From an uncultured Flavobacteriales bacterium (lineage in GTDB: Bacteria > Bacteroidota > Bacteroidia > Flavobacteriales > Vicingaceae), in NCBI GenBank assembly GCA_913052515.1, contig CAJXFJ010000038.1, forward strand, positions 1 through 9,770: a DNA stretch of 9,770 nucleotides, given 5' to 3'. The notes beneath the pieces were generated by a model that was given only the letters and a program-made list of their open reading frames with translations, had not been told where the DNA came from and did not search any database. The translations under genes were made by a program, and so were the position numbers. Of this stretch, positions 1 through 6,068 are shown one piece after another; the first letter of the stretch is position 1, and each line of letters opens with the position of its first letter.

Positions 1-783
1 AACTATCCTTACTACGAGTCAAAAGAAAACCCAAAAGCAGAAGCTTTTTACATGTATTTTAATTCTCATTTTCGAATGTTTCAAGGGAGATCTAGACCTG
101 TTAGAATGCCTTCTTATAAAATTTTCATGGGCTGGCAAAGAAGCTACGACTTTGGTCGAGATTATTTCTCATTTGCAATTGAAAGTGGCCACTATTCAAA
201 TGGACAATCAGGCTGTGCTTGGGCCGATACATCAAGTGATGGTACATATTCTTGTCAACTAATTGCAGAAAGTCTAACCGATGATGAAGACTTATCTAAG
301 CGCTTAAATCGTGTAAATGGAAACTTCTCGACCAACTTGAGTAAGATTCGATTTCAGTATGTTTTGCCCAAAAGGGGGTTGGGAAATTTAAACATTCACC
401 GATTTGATTTAGATTATACATACAAACATGTAGCTTTAGCGTTTATGTTTAAATATGGTGGTTCTTCAGATCGTGATATAAAAATAGTAGGAAGAAATGA
501 CATCCGTTTTCAATATGAATTGATTAGGCATACCAATCTCAATTTTAGGTATAGTCTTTCTCAATCTGCAGAATATGTTTTTGATGCACACCCATTTATT
601 AATCCTTGGCGATTTGAAACACGTTTAAATATCTTTCCTCAAGAATGGATTACTTCCTTTTTTGTATCCTTTGTTCATGGACATGATGATTACAACTATC
701 GGATTGTAGATTCTGGAAATCAATACTCTTTTGGTGTTCGATGGGATTTGTTTCAATTAAAAGAGTATAGAGAAAAAGATTAA
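1..783 (+). CDS. Outer-membrane phospholipase A1 (OMPLA/PldA-like), 5' truncated
   Basis: The reading frame is open from base 1, so the start codon lies upstream; 260 residues are visible. Residues 63-68 of the fragment read G-H-Y-S-N-G, matching the H-x-S-N-G active-site motif of OMPLA (His142 and Ser144 in E. coli), which makes His64 and Ser66 the likely catalytic pair. The third catalytic residue (Asn156 in E. coli) cannot be placed because this protein has extra residues after the motif; an Asn in the later LNRVNGNFS segment is a candidate. The rest is alternating aromatic and polar residues typical of a transmembrane beta-barrel. OMPLA hydrolyses acyl ester bonds of phospholipids in the outer leaflet of the outer membrane. 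The stop (TAA) is 20 bases before the next gene on the same strand, so the two may be co-transcribed. The family call rests on the motif, length and barrel character; other lipase-like barrels are possible. Confidence 0.7.
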   Translation, partial: NYPYYESKENPKAEAFYMYFNSHFRMFQGRSRPVRMPSYKIFMGWQRSYDFGRDYFSFAIESGHYSNGQSGCAWADTSSDGTYSCQLIAESLTDDEDLSKRLNRVNGNFSTNLSKIRFQYVLPKRGLGNLNIHRFDLDYTYKHVALAFMFKYGGSSDRDIKIVGRNDIRFQYELIRHTNLNFRYSLSQSAEYVFDAHPFINPWRFETRLNIFPQEWITSFFVSFVHGHDDYNYRIVDSGNQYSFGVRWDLFQLKEYREKD

Positions 784-803
784 GAATTTTCTATTTTTAA
801 ACG

Positions 804-1982
804 GTGGAAGATCTCAAACCCATTTTAGAAAATAAGCATTGTTTAAACTGCTTTTCATCCTTAAGAGCAGAAGATGTTTATTGTTCAAAATGTGGGCAAA
901 AAGTAGATAATAACAAACTAGCCCTTAAAGATGTAAGCAAAGAGTTTTTTGAGAACTACATTTCATTGGATAGCCGATTTGGCAGAAGCTTAATTCCATT
1001 TGTTTTCAAACCAGGATTACTGGCTAAAAAGTTTACCGAAGGTAAACGAATTAGCTTTGCCAATCCATTCAGACTATATATTTTAAGTAGTATCTTCTTT
1101 TTCTTTTGCCTTAATAGTTACATCAACCACAAAGAAGTAGGGGTTAACACACCGATTTTTCAAATATCCACAACACAACTAGAATCTTTTGAAGGTCTTT
1201 CTCAGAAATCTCAATTTGAGCTTAATTCCAAATTGACAAAATCGAGTATAAGTAAACTCAATTCATTAAAACAAGATGGATTTAAAAAGGCATATCTAGG
1301 TTTATCTGAAGAGGAGCAAGGAAAAATTATTCAGCAATTGAGTGCTCAAGAATTAAATCATTTTGAACTTTTAGCCGATACCACATTATTGGCCCAAATA
1401 GGAAATAAGCAGGAAGTTGAAGAAGAACAAACAGACATCAACGGATCAGATATCTTCTTATATCAAGATAGCACTCATTTAAGCGATGAAGAAGTTTATG
1501 AAAAAGTAGTTCAAGACCATGAAATGTCAGTTTTTCAAGAATTACTTTTTAAACGTTTAATCCGAATTACAAGAGCAGATGACCAACTTTTAAGAAGATA
1601 CATCATTGGAAACATGTCCATTGCCATGTTTATCTTAATTCCTTTGTTTGCGCTCATATTAAAATGGTTTTATAGAAAGCGGAACAACTATTTTGTCGCT
1701 CATTTAATTCACACTTTATACCTTCAAAGTTTTGCCTTTTTTCTATTTGGATTTCTTTTTGGGCTAATCAGCTTAATGCCAAGCTTAAAGCAATTTATGC
1801 CATCCTTTCTTCTCATTTTAGCATTGGTATTTCTCATTCACTTTATTTTTTCACTCAAAACCGTTTATGAACAACGCTTTAAAAATAACTTGTTTAAAGG
1901 GCTGCTCTTGATTTTTGCCTATTTGTGCTTAACTGTATTTGTCTATATGGGTGAGGTTTTAGTATCTGTTATTCTCTTTTAG
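804..1982 (+). CDS. DUF3667-like zinc-ribbon integral membrane protein
   Basis: This 392-residue protein has an N-terminal zinc ribbon with Cys13-x2-Cys16 and Cys27-x2-Cys30 followed by Gly-Gln-Lys. Next comes a segment around residues 60-92 (FKPGLLAKKFTEGKR then NPFRLYI) that resembles the conserved core of DUF3667 proteins, which are common in Bacteroidetes and of unknown function. A first membrane helix lies at about 89-107, then a polar, probably coiled, 150-residue region, then four more helices at about 271-290, 298-324, 331-351 and 363-390. The start is GTG at 804: an in-frame TAA lies two codons upstream (798-800), and no in-frame ATG precedes the zinc ribbon, so any later start would lose the first cysteines. 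No Shine-Dalgarno sequence is visible. The metal site is seen; any role in regulation or transport would be a guess. Confidence 0.8.
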   Translation: MEDLKPILENKHCLNCFSSLRAEDVYCSKCGQKVDNNKLALKDVSKEFFENYISLDSRFGRSLIPFVFKPGLLAKKFTEGKRISFANPFRLYILSSIFFFFCLNSYINHKEVGVNTPIFQISTTQLESFEGLSQKSQFELNSKLTKSSISKLNSLKQDGFKKAYLGLSEEEQGKIIQQLSAQELNHFELLADTTLLAQIGNKQEVEEEQTDINGSDIFLYQDSTHLSDEEVYEKVVQDHEMSVFQELLFKRLIRITRADDQLLRRYIIGNMSIAMFILIPLFALILKWFYRKRNNYFVAHLIHTLYLQSFAFFLFGFLFGLISLMPSLKQFMPSFLLILALVFLIHFIFSLKTVYEQRFKNNLFKGLLLIFAYLCLTVFVYMGEVLVSVILF

Positions 1983-2002
1983 CATAATCCTTTTGCTTTA
2001 CG

Positions 2003-2010
2003 TACTTTTG
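2003..2010 (+). promoter_or_regulatory. Bacteroidetes-type -7 promoter box for the helicase gene
   Basis: TACTTTTG matches the Bacteroidetes -7 consensus TAnnTTTG exactly. It would place transcription start near 2015-2018, giving a leader of about 20 bases before the TTG start at 2035. No good -33 element is visible at the usual spacing; only TTTT at 1977-1980 is near. This is a motif match only. Confidence 0.45.
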
Positions 2011-2016
2011 CCGCTC

Positions 2017-2054
2017 ATTTAATACCCTCAATTTTTGAATAAATTTAATACCCT
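2017..2054 (+). repeat. 12-bp direct repeat flanking the helicase start codon
   Basis: The sequence ATTTAATACCCT occurs at 2017-2028 and again at 2043-2054, 26 bases apart, with the TTG start codon between them. The two copies are in different reading frames, so this is not a coding duplication. It could be a binding site for a regulator, an RNA target of the helicase itself, or chance. No function is established. Confidence 0.55.
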
Positions 2055-3768
2055 AGGGCTTTCTGAAAATCTTTTGAAAGTACTAGAACAAAAGGGATTC
2101 GAGAATCCAACTCCAATCCAAGAAAAAGCTATTCCTTTTTTATTATCCAATCCAAAAGGAGATTTTATTGGCTTAGCCCAAACAGGAACTGGAAAAACAG
2201 CTGCTTTTGGCTTGCCATTAATCGATTTAGTTGAAGGAGACTCTAGTCACCCGCAAGCCTTAATTCTAGCTCCAACTCGTGAGTTAGGACAGCAAACAGC
2301 TCAACAATTGGACGAGTTTTCGGCACAACATAAAAAGCTTAATGTAGAAGTAGTTTACGGAGGAGCTGCCATTAGTAACCAAATTAAAGCATTAAAGCAG
2401 CCTACTCAAATTGTAGTTGCTACACCTGGCCGTTTGTTGGATTTAATTCGCCGTAGAGCCGTAAGTTTAGAAAAGGTAAGATACGTTGTATTAGACGAAG
2501 CCGATGAAATGCTAAACATGGGTTTCAAAGAAGAAATTGACGAAATCCTTTCGAATATCAAAGTGGAGCATGCAACTTGGTTGTTTTCGGCAACCATGCC
2601 CAATGAAATAAGAAGAATCATCAAAAAGTATATGCATGAGCCTCATGAGGTTTCTGTAAATACTGAAGTGAAGAGTAATGCCAACATTACGCATCAATAT
2701 GTAATTACCAGAACTGGAGACAAATTAGCCGCATTACAACGCTTTTTAGACTTGCAGCCTGATATGAAAGGCATTATGTTTTGCAGAACAAAGCGTGAAA
2801 CGCAAGAACTGACAGAACAATTAGCCAATTTGGGTTATGAAGTTGAAGCATTGCACGGTGATTTATCTCAAGCACAGCGAGATGCTGCTATGCGCCGATT
2901 TAAGGCAAGAGACATGCATTTGCTTTTAGCAACAGATGTTGCAGCTAGAGGTATTGATGTGGATGAATTGACACATGTATTACATCATAAACTTCCTGAT
3001 CAAATTGAGGCCTATACCCACCGTAGTGGACGTACAGCAAGAGCAGGAAGAAAGGGTTTATCTATTGCTTTTATTAACTCTCGTGAAACGCGAAGAATCA
3101 ACGATATAGAGCGTAAATTAAAAGTAAAATTCGAAGCCATTCAAGTTCCTAATGTTGCAGAAATTAAAGAGATTCGAATTACCAAGTGGATGAAAGACAT
3201 TCACAACATGCCAATCCATGCTGAAGCTGAAGCTACTTACCAACGATTGAAAGGTCATTTTGAAGGATTAAGTAAAGAGGATTTACTGTTTCGTTTCTTA
3301 TCAAAAGAGTTAAAGCATTTAGAACAAACTGAAGGTGGTGACTTAAATGTAAGTGCTGATGGAAAGGGAGATCGTAGAGATAGCAAAAGATCTAAAGGAA
3401 ATGAAACTGGCCCTCAACGTTATTTTATTAACATTGGAAAAGAAGATGGCTTAAATGAAAAAGAGCTATTGAATTTCCTTTCTGAAGTCAGTGACATTCA
3501 AAAGAAGTATTTCGGTGATTTGAGCATTCAAGATCGTCGTTCTTTCTTTGACTTAGAAAGAAGTAAGAAAGATGGCTTCCCTGATCGCTTTGTTGGCTTA
3601 GAAATGGAAAATGGACATTCCATAAAGGTAAATGAAGAGAATAACCGAAACCAAGAACGAGGAAGAAGCAGAGGTCCTCGTGGAAGGAACAACGGCCGAG
3701 GCAGAGGTAGAGGCAGTGACCAAAATAGAAGACAAGGAAGAGGAAGAAAGGGTAGAGGCCGTTCTTAG
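2035..3768 (+). CDS. deaD: DEAD-box ATP-dependent RNA helicase (DeaD/CsdA type)
   Basis: This is a complete 577-residue helicase that uses ATP to unwind or remodel RNA, as in ribosome assembly and mRNA turnover, often important at low temperature. All family motifs are present: Q motif with Phe22 and Gln29, motif I AQTGTGKT (Lys54), PTREL, TPGRLLD, Asp-Glu-Ala-Asp at 154-157, Ser-Ala-Thr at 185-187, motif V ATDVAARGID and motif VI HRSGRTARAGR at 329-339. A DbpA-like RNA-binding fold follows at about 462-535 (RYFINIGKEDGL...). Residues 536-577 form an Arg/Gly-rich tail with many RG repeats that would bind RNA non-specifically. The start is TTG at 2035: an in-frame TAA sits at 2020-2022, and the next in-frame ATG is far inside the core, after the DEAD box. 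The order of domains favours DeaD/CsdA over RhlE, which lacks the DbpA-like domain. Confidence 0.95.
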   Translation: MNKFNTLGLSENLLKVLEQKGFENPTPIQEKAIPFLLSNPKGDFIGLAQTGTGKTAAFGLPLIDLVEGDSSHPQALILAPTRELGQQTAQQLDEFSAQHKKLNVEVVYGGAAISNQIKALKQPTQIVVATPGRLLDLIRRRAVSLEKVRYVVLDEADEMLNMGFKEEIDEILSNIKVEHATWLFSATMPNEIRRIIKKYMHEPHEVSVNTEVKSNANITHQYVITRTGDKLAALQRFLDLQPDMKGIMFCRTKRETQELTEQLANLGYEVEALHGDLSQAQRDAAMRRFKARDMHLLLATDVAARGIDVDELTHVLHHKLPDQIEAYTHRSGRTARAGRKGLSIAFINSRETRRINDIERKLKVKFEAIQVPNVAEIKEIRITKWMKDIHNMPIHAEAEATYQRLKGHFEGLSKEDLLFRFLSKELKHLEQTEGGDLNVSADGKGDRRDSKRSKGNETGPQRYFINIGKEDGLNEKELLNFLSEVSDIQKKYFGDLSIQDRRSFFDLERSKKDGFPDRFVGLEMENGHSIKVNEENNRNQERGRSRGPRGRNNGRGRGRGSDQNRRQGRGRKGRGRS

Positions 3769-3770
3769 AA

Positions 3771-3825
3771 ATTTGGTGTTGATTTAATTTTTCACTATCT
3801 ATGTTAGTGCTAATCAACACCAAAT
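3771..3825 (+). promoter_or_regulatory. Nested hairpin directly upstream of the 3829 start codon
   Basis: A perfect 14-bp inverted repeat has arms ATTTGGTGTTGATT (3771-3784) and its complement (3812-3825). Inside is a second 5-bp stem, CACTA (3793-3797) with TAGTG (3805-3809), and a 7-base loop. The left arm starts three bases after the helicase stop codon and the right arm ends three bases before the ATG at 3829. There is no T-tract after the right arm, so it is not a canonical intrinsic terminator. It may hide the ribosome landing site of the downstream gene, protect the helicase mRNA 3' end, or act as an operator in DNA. Confidence 0.75.
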
Positions 3826-3828
3826 CCA

Positions 3829-4260
3829 ATGACTACTAAACTTAAACCTCCTGTTTCCTTTTGGATAATCAGCGCCTTAGCACTAATTTGGAACCTTATG
3901 GGCGTTAGTGCTTACCTAAGTACAGCATTAATGGATGAAGCTACTTTGGCTCAACTCCCTGAACAAGAAATTGAATTGATGAACGCCATGCCCTCATGGG
4001 TGATGGGGGCATTTGCGGTTGGAGTTTGGTTTGGTGCCTTGGGTAGCTTATTCTTGTTATTGCGTAAAGCACTTGCACAGTTATTTTTAATGCTTTCATT
4101 ACTTGGAGTTTTAGTTCAAGAAAACTATGTATTCTTTTTGTCAGATACTTTGGAAGTTAAAGGCTCTTCAGCAGCCATATTCCCAATAATTATAATAGTA
4201 ATCAGTGTCTTTTTGTATTTCTATGCTAAAAAGGCCGAACGAAAATCATGGATTGCTTAG
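3829..4260 (+). CDS. Small four-helix integral membrane protein, function unknown
   Basis: This is a 143-residue hydrophobic protein with predicted membrane helices at about 10-31, 56-78, 82-105 and 113-133. A short acidic loop lies between helices 1 and 2 (about residues 35-55, Asp/Glu-rich with LPEQEIELMNAMPSW), and the C-terminus is basic (KKAERK). From memory, similar proteins in Bacteroidetes carry uninformative or 'sugar transporter' labels; I see no substrate-binding motif that supports transport. The start is the first ATG after an in-frame TAA at 3811-3813. It follows the helicase by 60 bases, which hold the large hairpin described separately. Its TAG stop overlaps the stop codon of the convergent gene, leaving no room for a terminator between them. 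Confidence 0.8.
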   Translation: MTTKLKPPVSFWIISALALIWNLMGVSAYLSTALMDEATLAQLPEQEIELMNAMPSWVMGAFAVGVWFGALGSLFLLLRKALAQLFLMLSLLGVLVQENYVFFLSDTLEVKGSSAAIFPIIIIVISVFLYFYAKKAERKSWIA

Positions 4261-5099
4261 AGATAGAAGTAGAGTCCTAATCCGAACCATTCGATCTCAT
4301 TGAACTCATATTGGGAATAAGGCAAATGACCCTTGTAGTATTCGAAAACAATACGCAAGGGTTCTTTTTTGTGCTCAGTATAAAAGGCAGGTCCAATTCC
4401 TAATTTAATGGCTGGATTAAATTCATGCTCTTGCATGCATTTTAAGAATACTCCATAAGTTATTCCCCAATGATTAGCTCTTTTAAAAAGCTCATGATTA
4501 AAGCCTAAATGAAAAGAGAAGGGGAGTCTCAAAGCATTGGGTCTTACAATACTAGCTACTCCTGCATTTAAGCGTTTATCGCCTTTAAAGTTGCGAAATA
4601 CACTGAGCTCTAATTGTTCATAATTTACCTTATTGGTGGTATGACTTTTAATTCCTCTCCTAAAGACAAAGTCGTCACCCAAATGAGAGGAAACATGAAA
4701 AAAGCGAAGTCGATAAGTCCAAAGATTACTGATTTGACGACTATAGCTAACAGCTGCTTTATAATCGGTATTTAATAAGTTGCGTTGCTGTTCATTGTCA
4801 ACAATGGCCCATTCAAATTGAGTAAACGTGCCTAATTCCCCGAAAACCTCCCATGCTTTTTCTTCACTAAGTTGTTTTCCCCATAAGGAAAAAGAGGCAC
4901 CAAAACCAAAAGGAATGTACTGGTATTCAGAAACTTCTTGATCTGCTAAAGCCGTGATACTTGCAAACATTTGCACTTCGGTAGGGTCTAAAAAAAGTGA
5001 TGTTTCGGTTAAACGTGGGCCGAGTATTTGTTTGTTCGACTCTTGTGCAACAAGCTGTAGCGCAGTCAAAAGGGCAGAGGCAAAGAGGATTTTTTTCAT
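4257..5099 (-). CDS. Secreted outer-membrane beta-barrel protein, DUF1207-like
   Basis: This 280-residue protein has a clear signal peptide: Lys2-Lys3, a hydrophobic core of about 14 residues, and probable signal peptidase I cleavage near Leu-Val-Ala18. The mature part alternates polar and aromatic residues with short turns and ends in an aromatic-rich strand (GLGLYFYL), as expected for an outer-membrane barrel. The segment at 132-146 (RFFHVSSHLGDDFVF) is the most distinctive; I associate the H-x-S-S-H-L-G-D pattern with the DUF1207 family, but this is from memory. Its biochemical role is unknown. The gene lies 65 bases downstream of the S4-protein gene on the same strand and may be co-transcribed with it. 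I see no TAnnTTTG box in that gap. The gap is dominated by an inverted repeat ending two bases before the ATG. Confidence 0.75.
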   Translation of the reverse strand: MKKILFASALLTALQLVAQESNKQILGPRLTETSLFLDPTEVQMFASITALADQEVSEYQYIPFGFGASFSLWGKQLSEEKAWEVFGELGTFTQFEWAIVDNEQQRNLLNTDYKAAVSYSRQISNLWTYRLRFFHVSSHLGDDFVFRRGIKSHTTNKVNYEQLELSVFRNFKGDKRLNAGVASIVRPNALRLPFSFHLGFNHELFKRANHWGITYGVFLKCMQEHEFNPAIKLGIGPAFYTEHKKEPLRIVFEYYKGHLPYSQYEFNEIEWFGLGLYFYL

Positions 5100-5101
5100 G
5101 C

Positions 5102-5147
5102 CGCTAAAATGGTAAAAATTGCTCGTTTACCAACTCTTCTTTTAGCG
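5102..5147 (-). promoter_or_regulatory. Two-part hairpin directly upstream of the 5099 start codon
   Basis: Two nested inverted repeats are visible. The outer arms are CGCTAAAA (5102-5109) and TTTTAGCG (5140-5147). The inner arms are TGGTAAA (5110-5116) and TTTACCA (5126-5132) with a 9-base loop. One side is continuous and the other carries a 7-base bulge (5133-5139). In the minus-strand transcript the structure ends two bases before the ATG. No T-tract follows, so an intrinsic terminator is unlikely. A role in controlling translation initiation, or a DNA operator, is inference. Confidence 0.7.
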
Positions 5148-5173
5148 TTTGCGTTAGAAAATATTTAGCGTTT
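5141..5173. repeat. Direct repeat TTTAGCGTTT near the S4-gene stop
   Basis: The 10-mer TTTAGCGTTT occurs at 5141-5150 and 5164-5173, and a third time inside the S4 gene at 5406-5415. The copy at 5164-5173 overlaps the S4 stop codon, while the copy at 5141-5150 supplies an arm of the hairpin before the next gene. Both can pair with the CGCTAAA arm at 5102-5108, so two alternative RNA foldings are possible. Confidence 0.5.
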
Positions 5174-5530
5174 AAAGCGATCTAAATTTCTACGATCACG
5201 TTTGGTTGGGCGACCACGGAAACCAAGCATTCGGTTCTGTCGATTGCTTTCTTGAATTTCTTGCCAAAGTGCAAGGTCTTCTTCAGAAGTGGTTTCCACT
5301 ACATAATCAGGTACTAATTTGGCACCAACACGAGACTTCGGAAAATCGAGTACTTTGTATGTTCTCCATATCGGAGTTTCTCTTAATGCAATAACATCAC
5401 CTTGGTTTAGCGTTTTGGCCGGCTTACAGATTTCCTCATTGATTTTGACCTGATCTGCTGCACAACGCTTACTTGCTATACTTCGTGTTTTAGCTAAACG
5501 AACACACCAAATGTATTTATCTACACGCAT
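5165..5530 (-). CDS. hslR: S4-domain RNA-binding protein, Hsp15/HslR-like
   Basis: This is a 121-residue protein starting MRVDKYIWCVRLAKTRSIASK, the usual opening of the Hsp15 family. The S4 RNA-binding fold covers about residues 1-60 (KINEEICKPAKTLNQGDVIAL is its second half). It is followed by the family-typical PKSRVGAKLV stretch at 64-73 and a basic GRPTKRDRR tail at 106-114. In E. coli, Hsp15 binds free 50S subunits carrying a nascent chain with attached tRNA and helps recycle stalled subunits. The same frame extends 14 codons further upstream to 5572, but family members begin at MRxDKY. A TAnnTTTG box also ends just before the 5530 ATG, so 5530 is preferred. It is divergent from the metal-efflux operon and upstream of the DUF1207-like gene. 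Confidence 0.88.
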   Translation of the reverse strand: MRVDKYIWCVRLAKTRSIASKRCAADQVKINEEICKPAKTLNQGDVIALRETPIWRTYKVLDFPKSRVGAKLVPDYVVETTSEEDLALWQEIQESNRQNRMLGFRGRPTKRDRRNLDRFKR

Positions 5531-5544
5531 CTTACAAATGTAAG
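5531..5544 (-). promoter_or_regulatory. -7 box inside a palindrome abutting the S4-gene start
   Basis: On the minus strand TACATTTG (5542-5535) matches the Bacteroidetes -7 consensus exactly and ends four bases before the ATG at 5530. It is embedded in a perfect dyad, CTTACA-AA-TGTAAG (5531-5544), that touches the start codon. Transcription from this box would begin at or within a few bases of the ATG. The dyad could be a repressor operator or simply a by-product of AT-rich sequence. Confidence 0.5.
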
Positions 5545-5592
5545 TAGAATGCTTGTGTAACATAGTTAACAAATCCTCTCATTTGAATTCCC

Positions 5593-5606
5593 TACTTTTG
5601 AAAAGT
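5593..5606 (+). promoter_or_regulatory. -7 box inside a dyad abutting the metal-operon start
   Basis: TACTTTTG (5593-5600) matches TAnnTTTG exactly and ends four bases before the GTG at 5605. It lies within a 13-base dyad, ACTTTT-G-AAAAGT (5594-5606), that overlaps the start codon. This implies an mRNA with almost no 5' leader for the first gene of the efflux operon. No confident -33 element is seen. Confidence 0.5.
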
Positions 5607-5997
5607 GAAGCAAATCCTCGCTTATTTCGTTTCTCTTTTGCTCTTGAGTCAGAGTATGAATATTCATTTAGGTGACTTGACCAAACTGGATGAATTGATA
5701 GAGCATGCTGCCTACCATCAAGAAGAATTTGGAGACGATTGGTTTGCCTTTTTTCAAAAACACCTAGGAAGCGAGAAAGAAAAGCATTTACACGAAGAAC
5801 ATCCTGAAGAACATGAAAAATTGCCACATCATGATCACTTGTGTTCAACTGTTCTTTCCGTTGTTATTCTGCAAGAAGAAAAAAAATCTCTGAACTTTAC
5901 CAAGTCATTCTCCAAAGAGAAAAAGACAATCAACTACATCGAACATTATTCCTTTTTAGCGCCAACGGATATTTTTCAACCGCCGAAACAAGCATAG
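5605..5997 (+). CDS. Secreted His/Glu-rich protein preceding the metal efflux pump
   Basis: This 130-residue protein has an N-terminal signal peptide or anchor (KQILAYFVSLLLLSQS, residues 2-17). The middle is acidic and histidine-rich, with eleven His between residues 21 and 78, clustered as HLHEEHPEEHEKLPHHDHLC at 61-80 and ending in the single Cys80. The C-terminus (TDIFQPPKQA) resembles the ending of small hypothetical proteins that precede CusA-like genes in Bacteroidetes. A periplasmic metal-binding accessory or buffer for the pump is the natural inference; no enzymatic motif is seen. The start is GTG: TGA at 5599-5601 blocks any upstream start, and the next start (ATG at 5656) would remove the hydrophobic leader. 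The gene is 71 bases ahead of the pump on the same strand, so one operon is likely. Confidence 0.75.
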   Translation: MKQILAYFVSLLLLSQSMNIHLGDLTKLDELIEHAAYHQEEFGDDWFAFFQKHLGSEKEKHLHEEHPEEHEKLPHHDHLCSTVLSVVILQEEKKSLNFTKSFSKEKKTINYIEHYSFLAPTDIFQPPKQA

Positions 5998-6008
5998 TTT
6001 CTAAACCT

Positions 6009-6022
6009 TCAAATCAATTTGA
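6009..6022. repeat. Small palindrome between the His-rich gene and the pump gene
   Basis: TCAAAT-CA-ATTTGA is a perfect 6-bp dyad with a 2-base centre, 46 bases before the pump start. It is too short to be a terminator and has no T-tract. It could be an operator half-site pair or chance in AT-rich DNA. Confidence 0.3.
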
Positions 6023-6068
6023 GGCATTTTCTCATTCTTTCTTAATACATTAATTATGCTGTTGAACT

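Noticed and set aside
3771..3825. Intrinsic terminator of the helicase gene
   Set aside because: The stem is good, but the right arm is followed by CCAATGACT rather than a T-tract, and the next start codon is three bases away.
3488..3829. 113-residue minus-strand frame over the helicase 3' end and hairpin
   Set aside because: It is antisense to the well-supported RNA-binding domain and Arg/Gly tail of the helicase; its Cys/Leu/Phe-rich composition is that of a shadow frame.
5165..5572. Longer form of the S4 protein starting at 5572
   Set aside because: The 14 extra residues (MLTMLHKHSTYICK) do not fit the family, which begins at MRxDKY, and they overlap the -7 box and palindrome.
5579..5848. 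89-residue minus-strand frame opposite the His-rich gene
   Set aside because: It is antisense to a gene with a signal peptide, promoter box and operon context; no family is recognisable on the minus strand.
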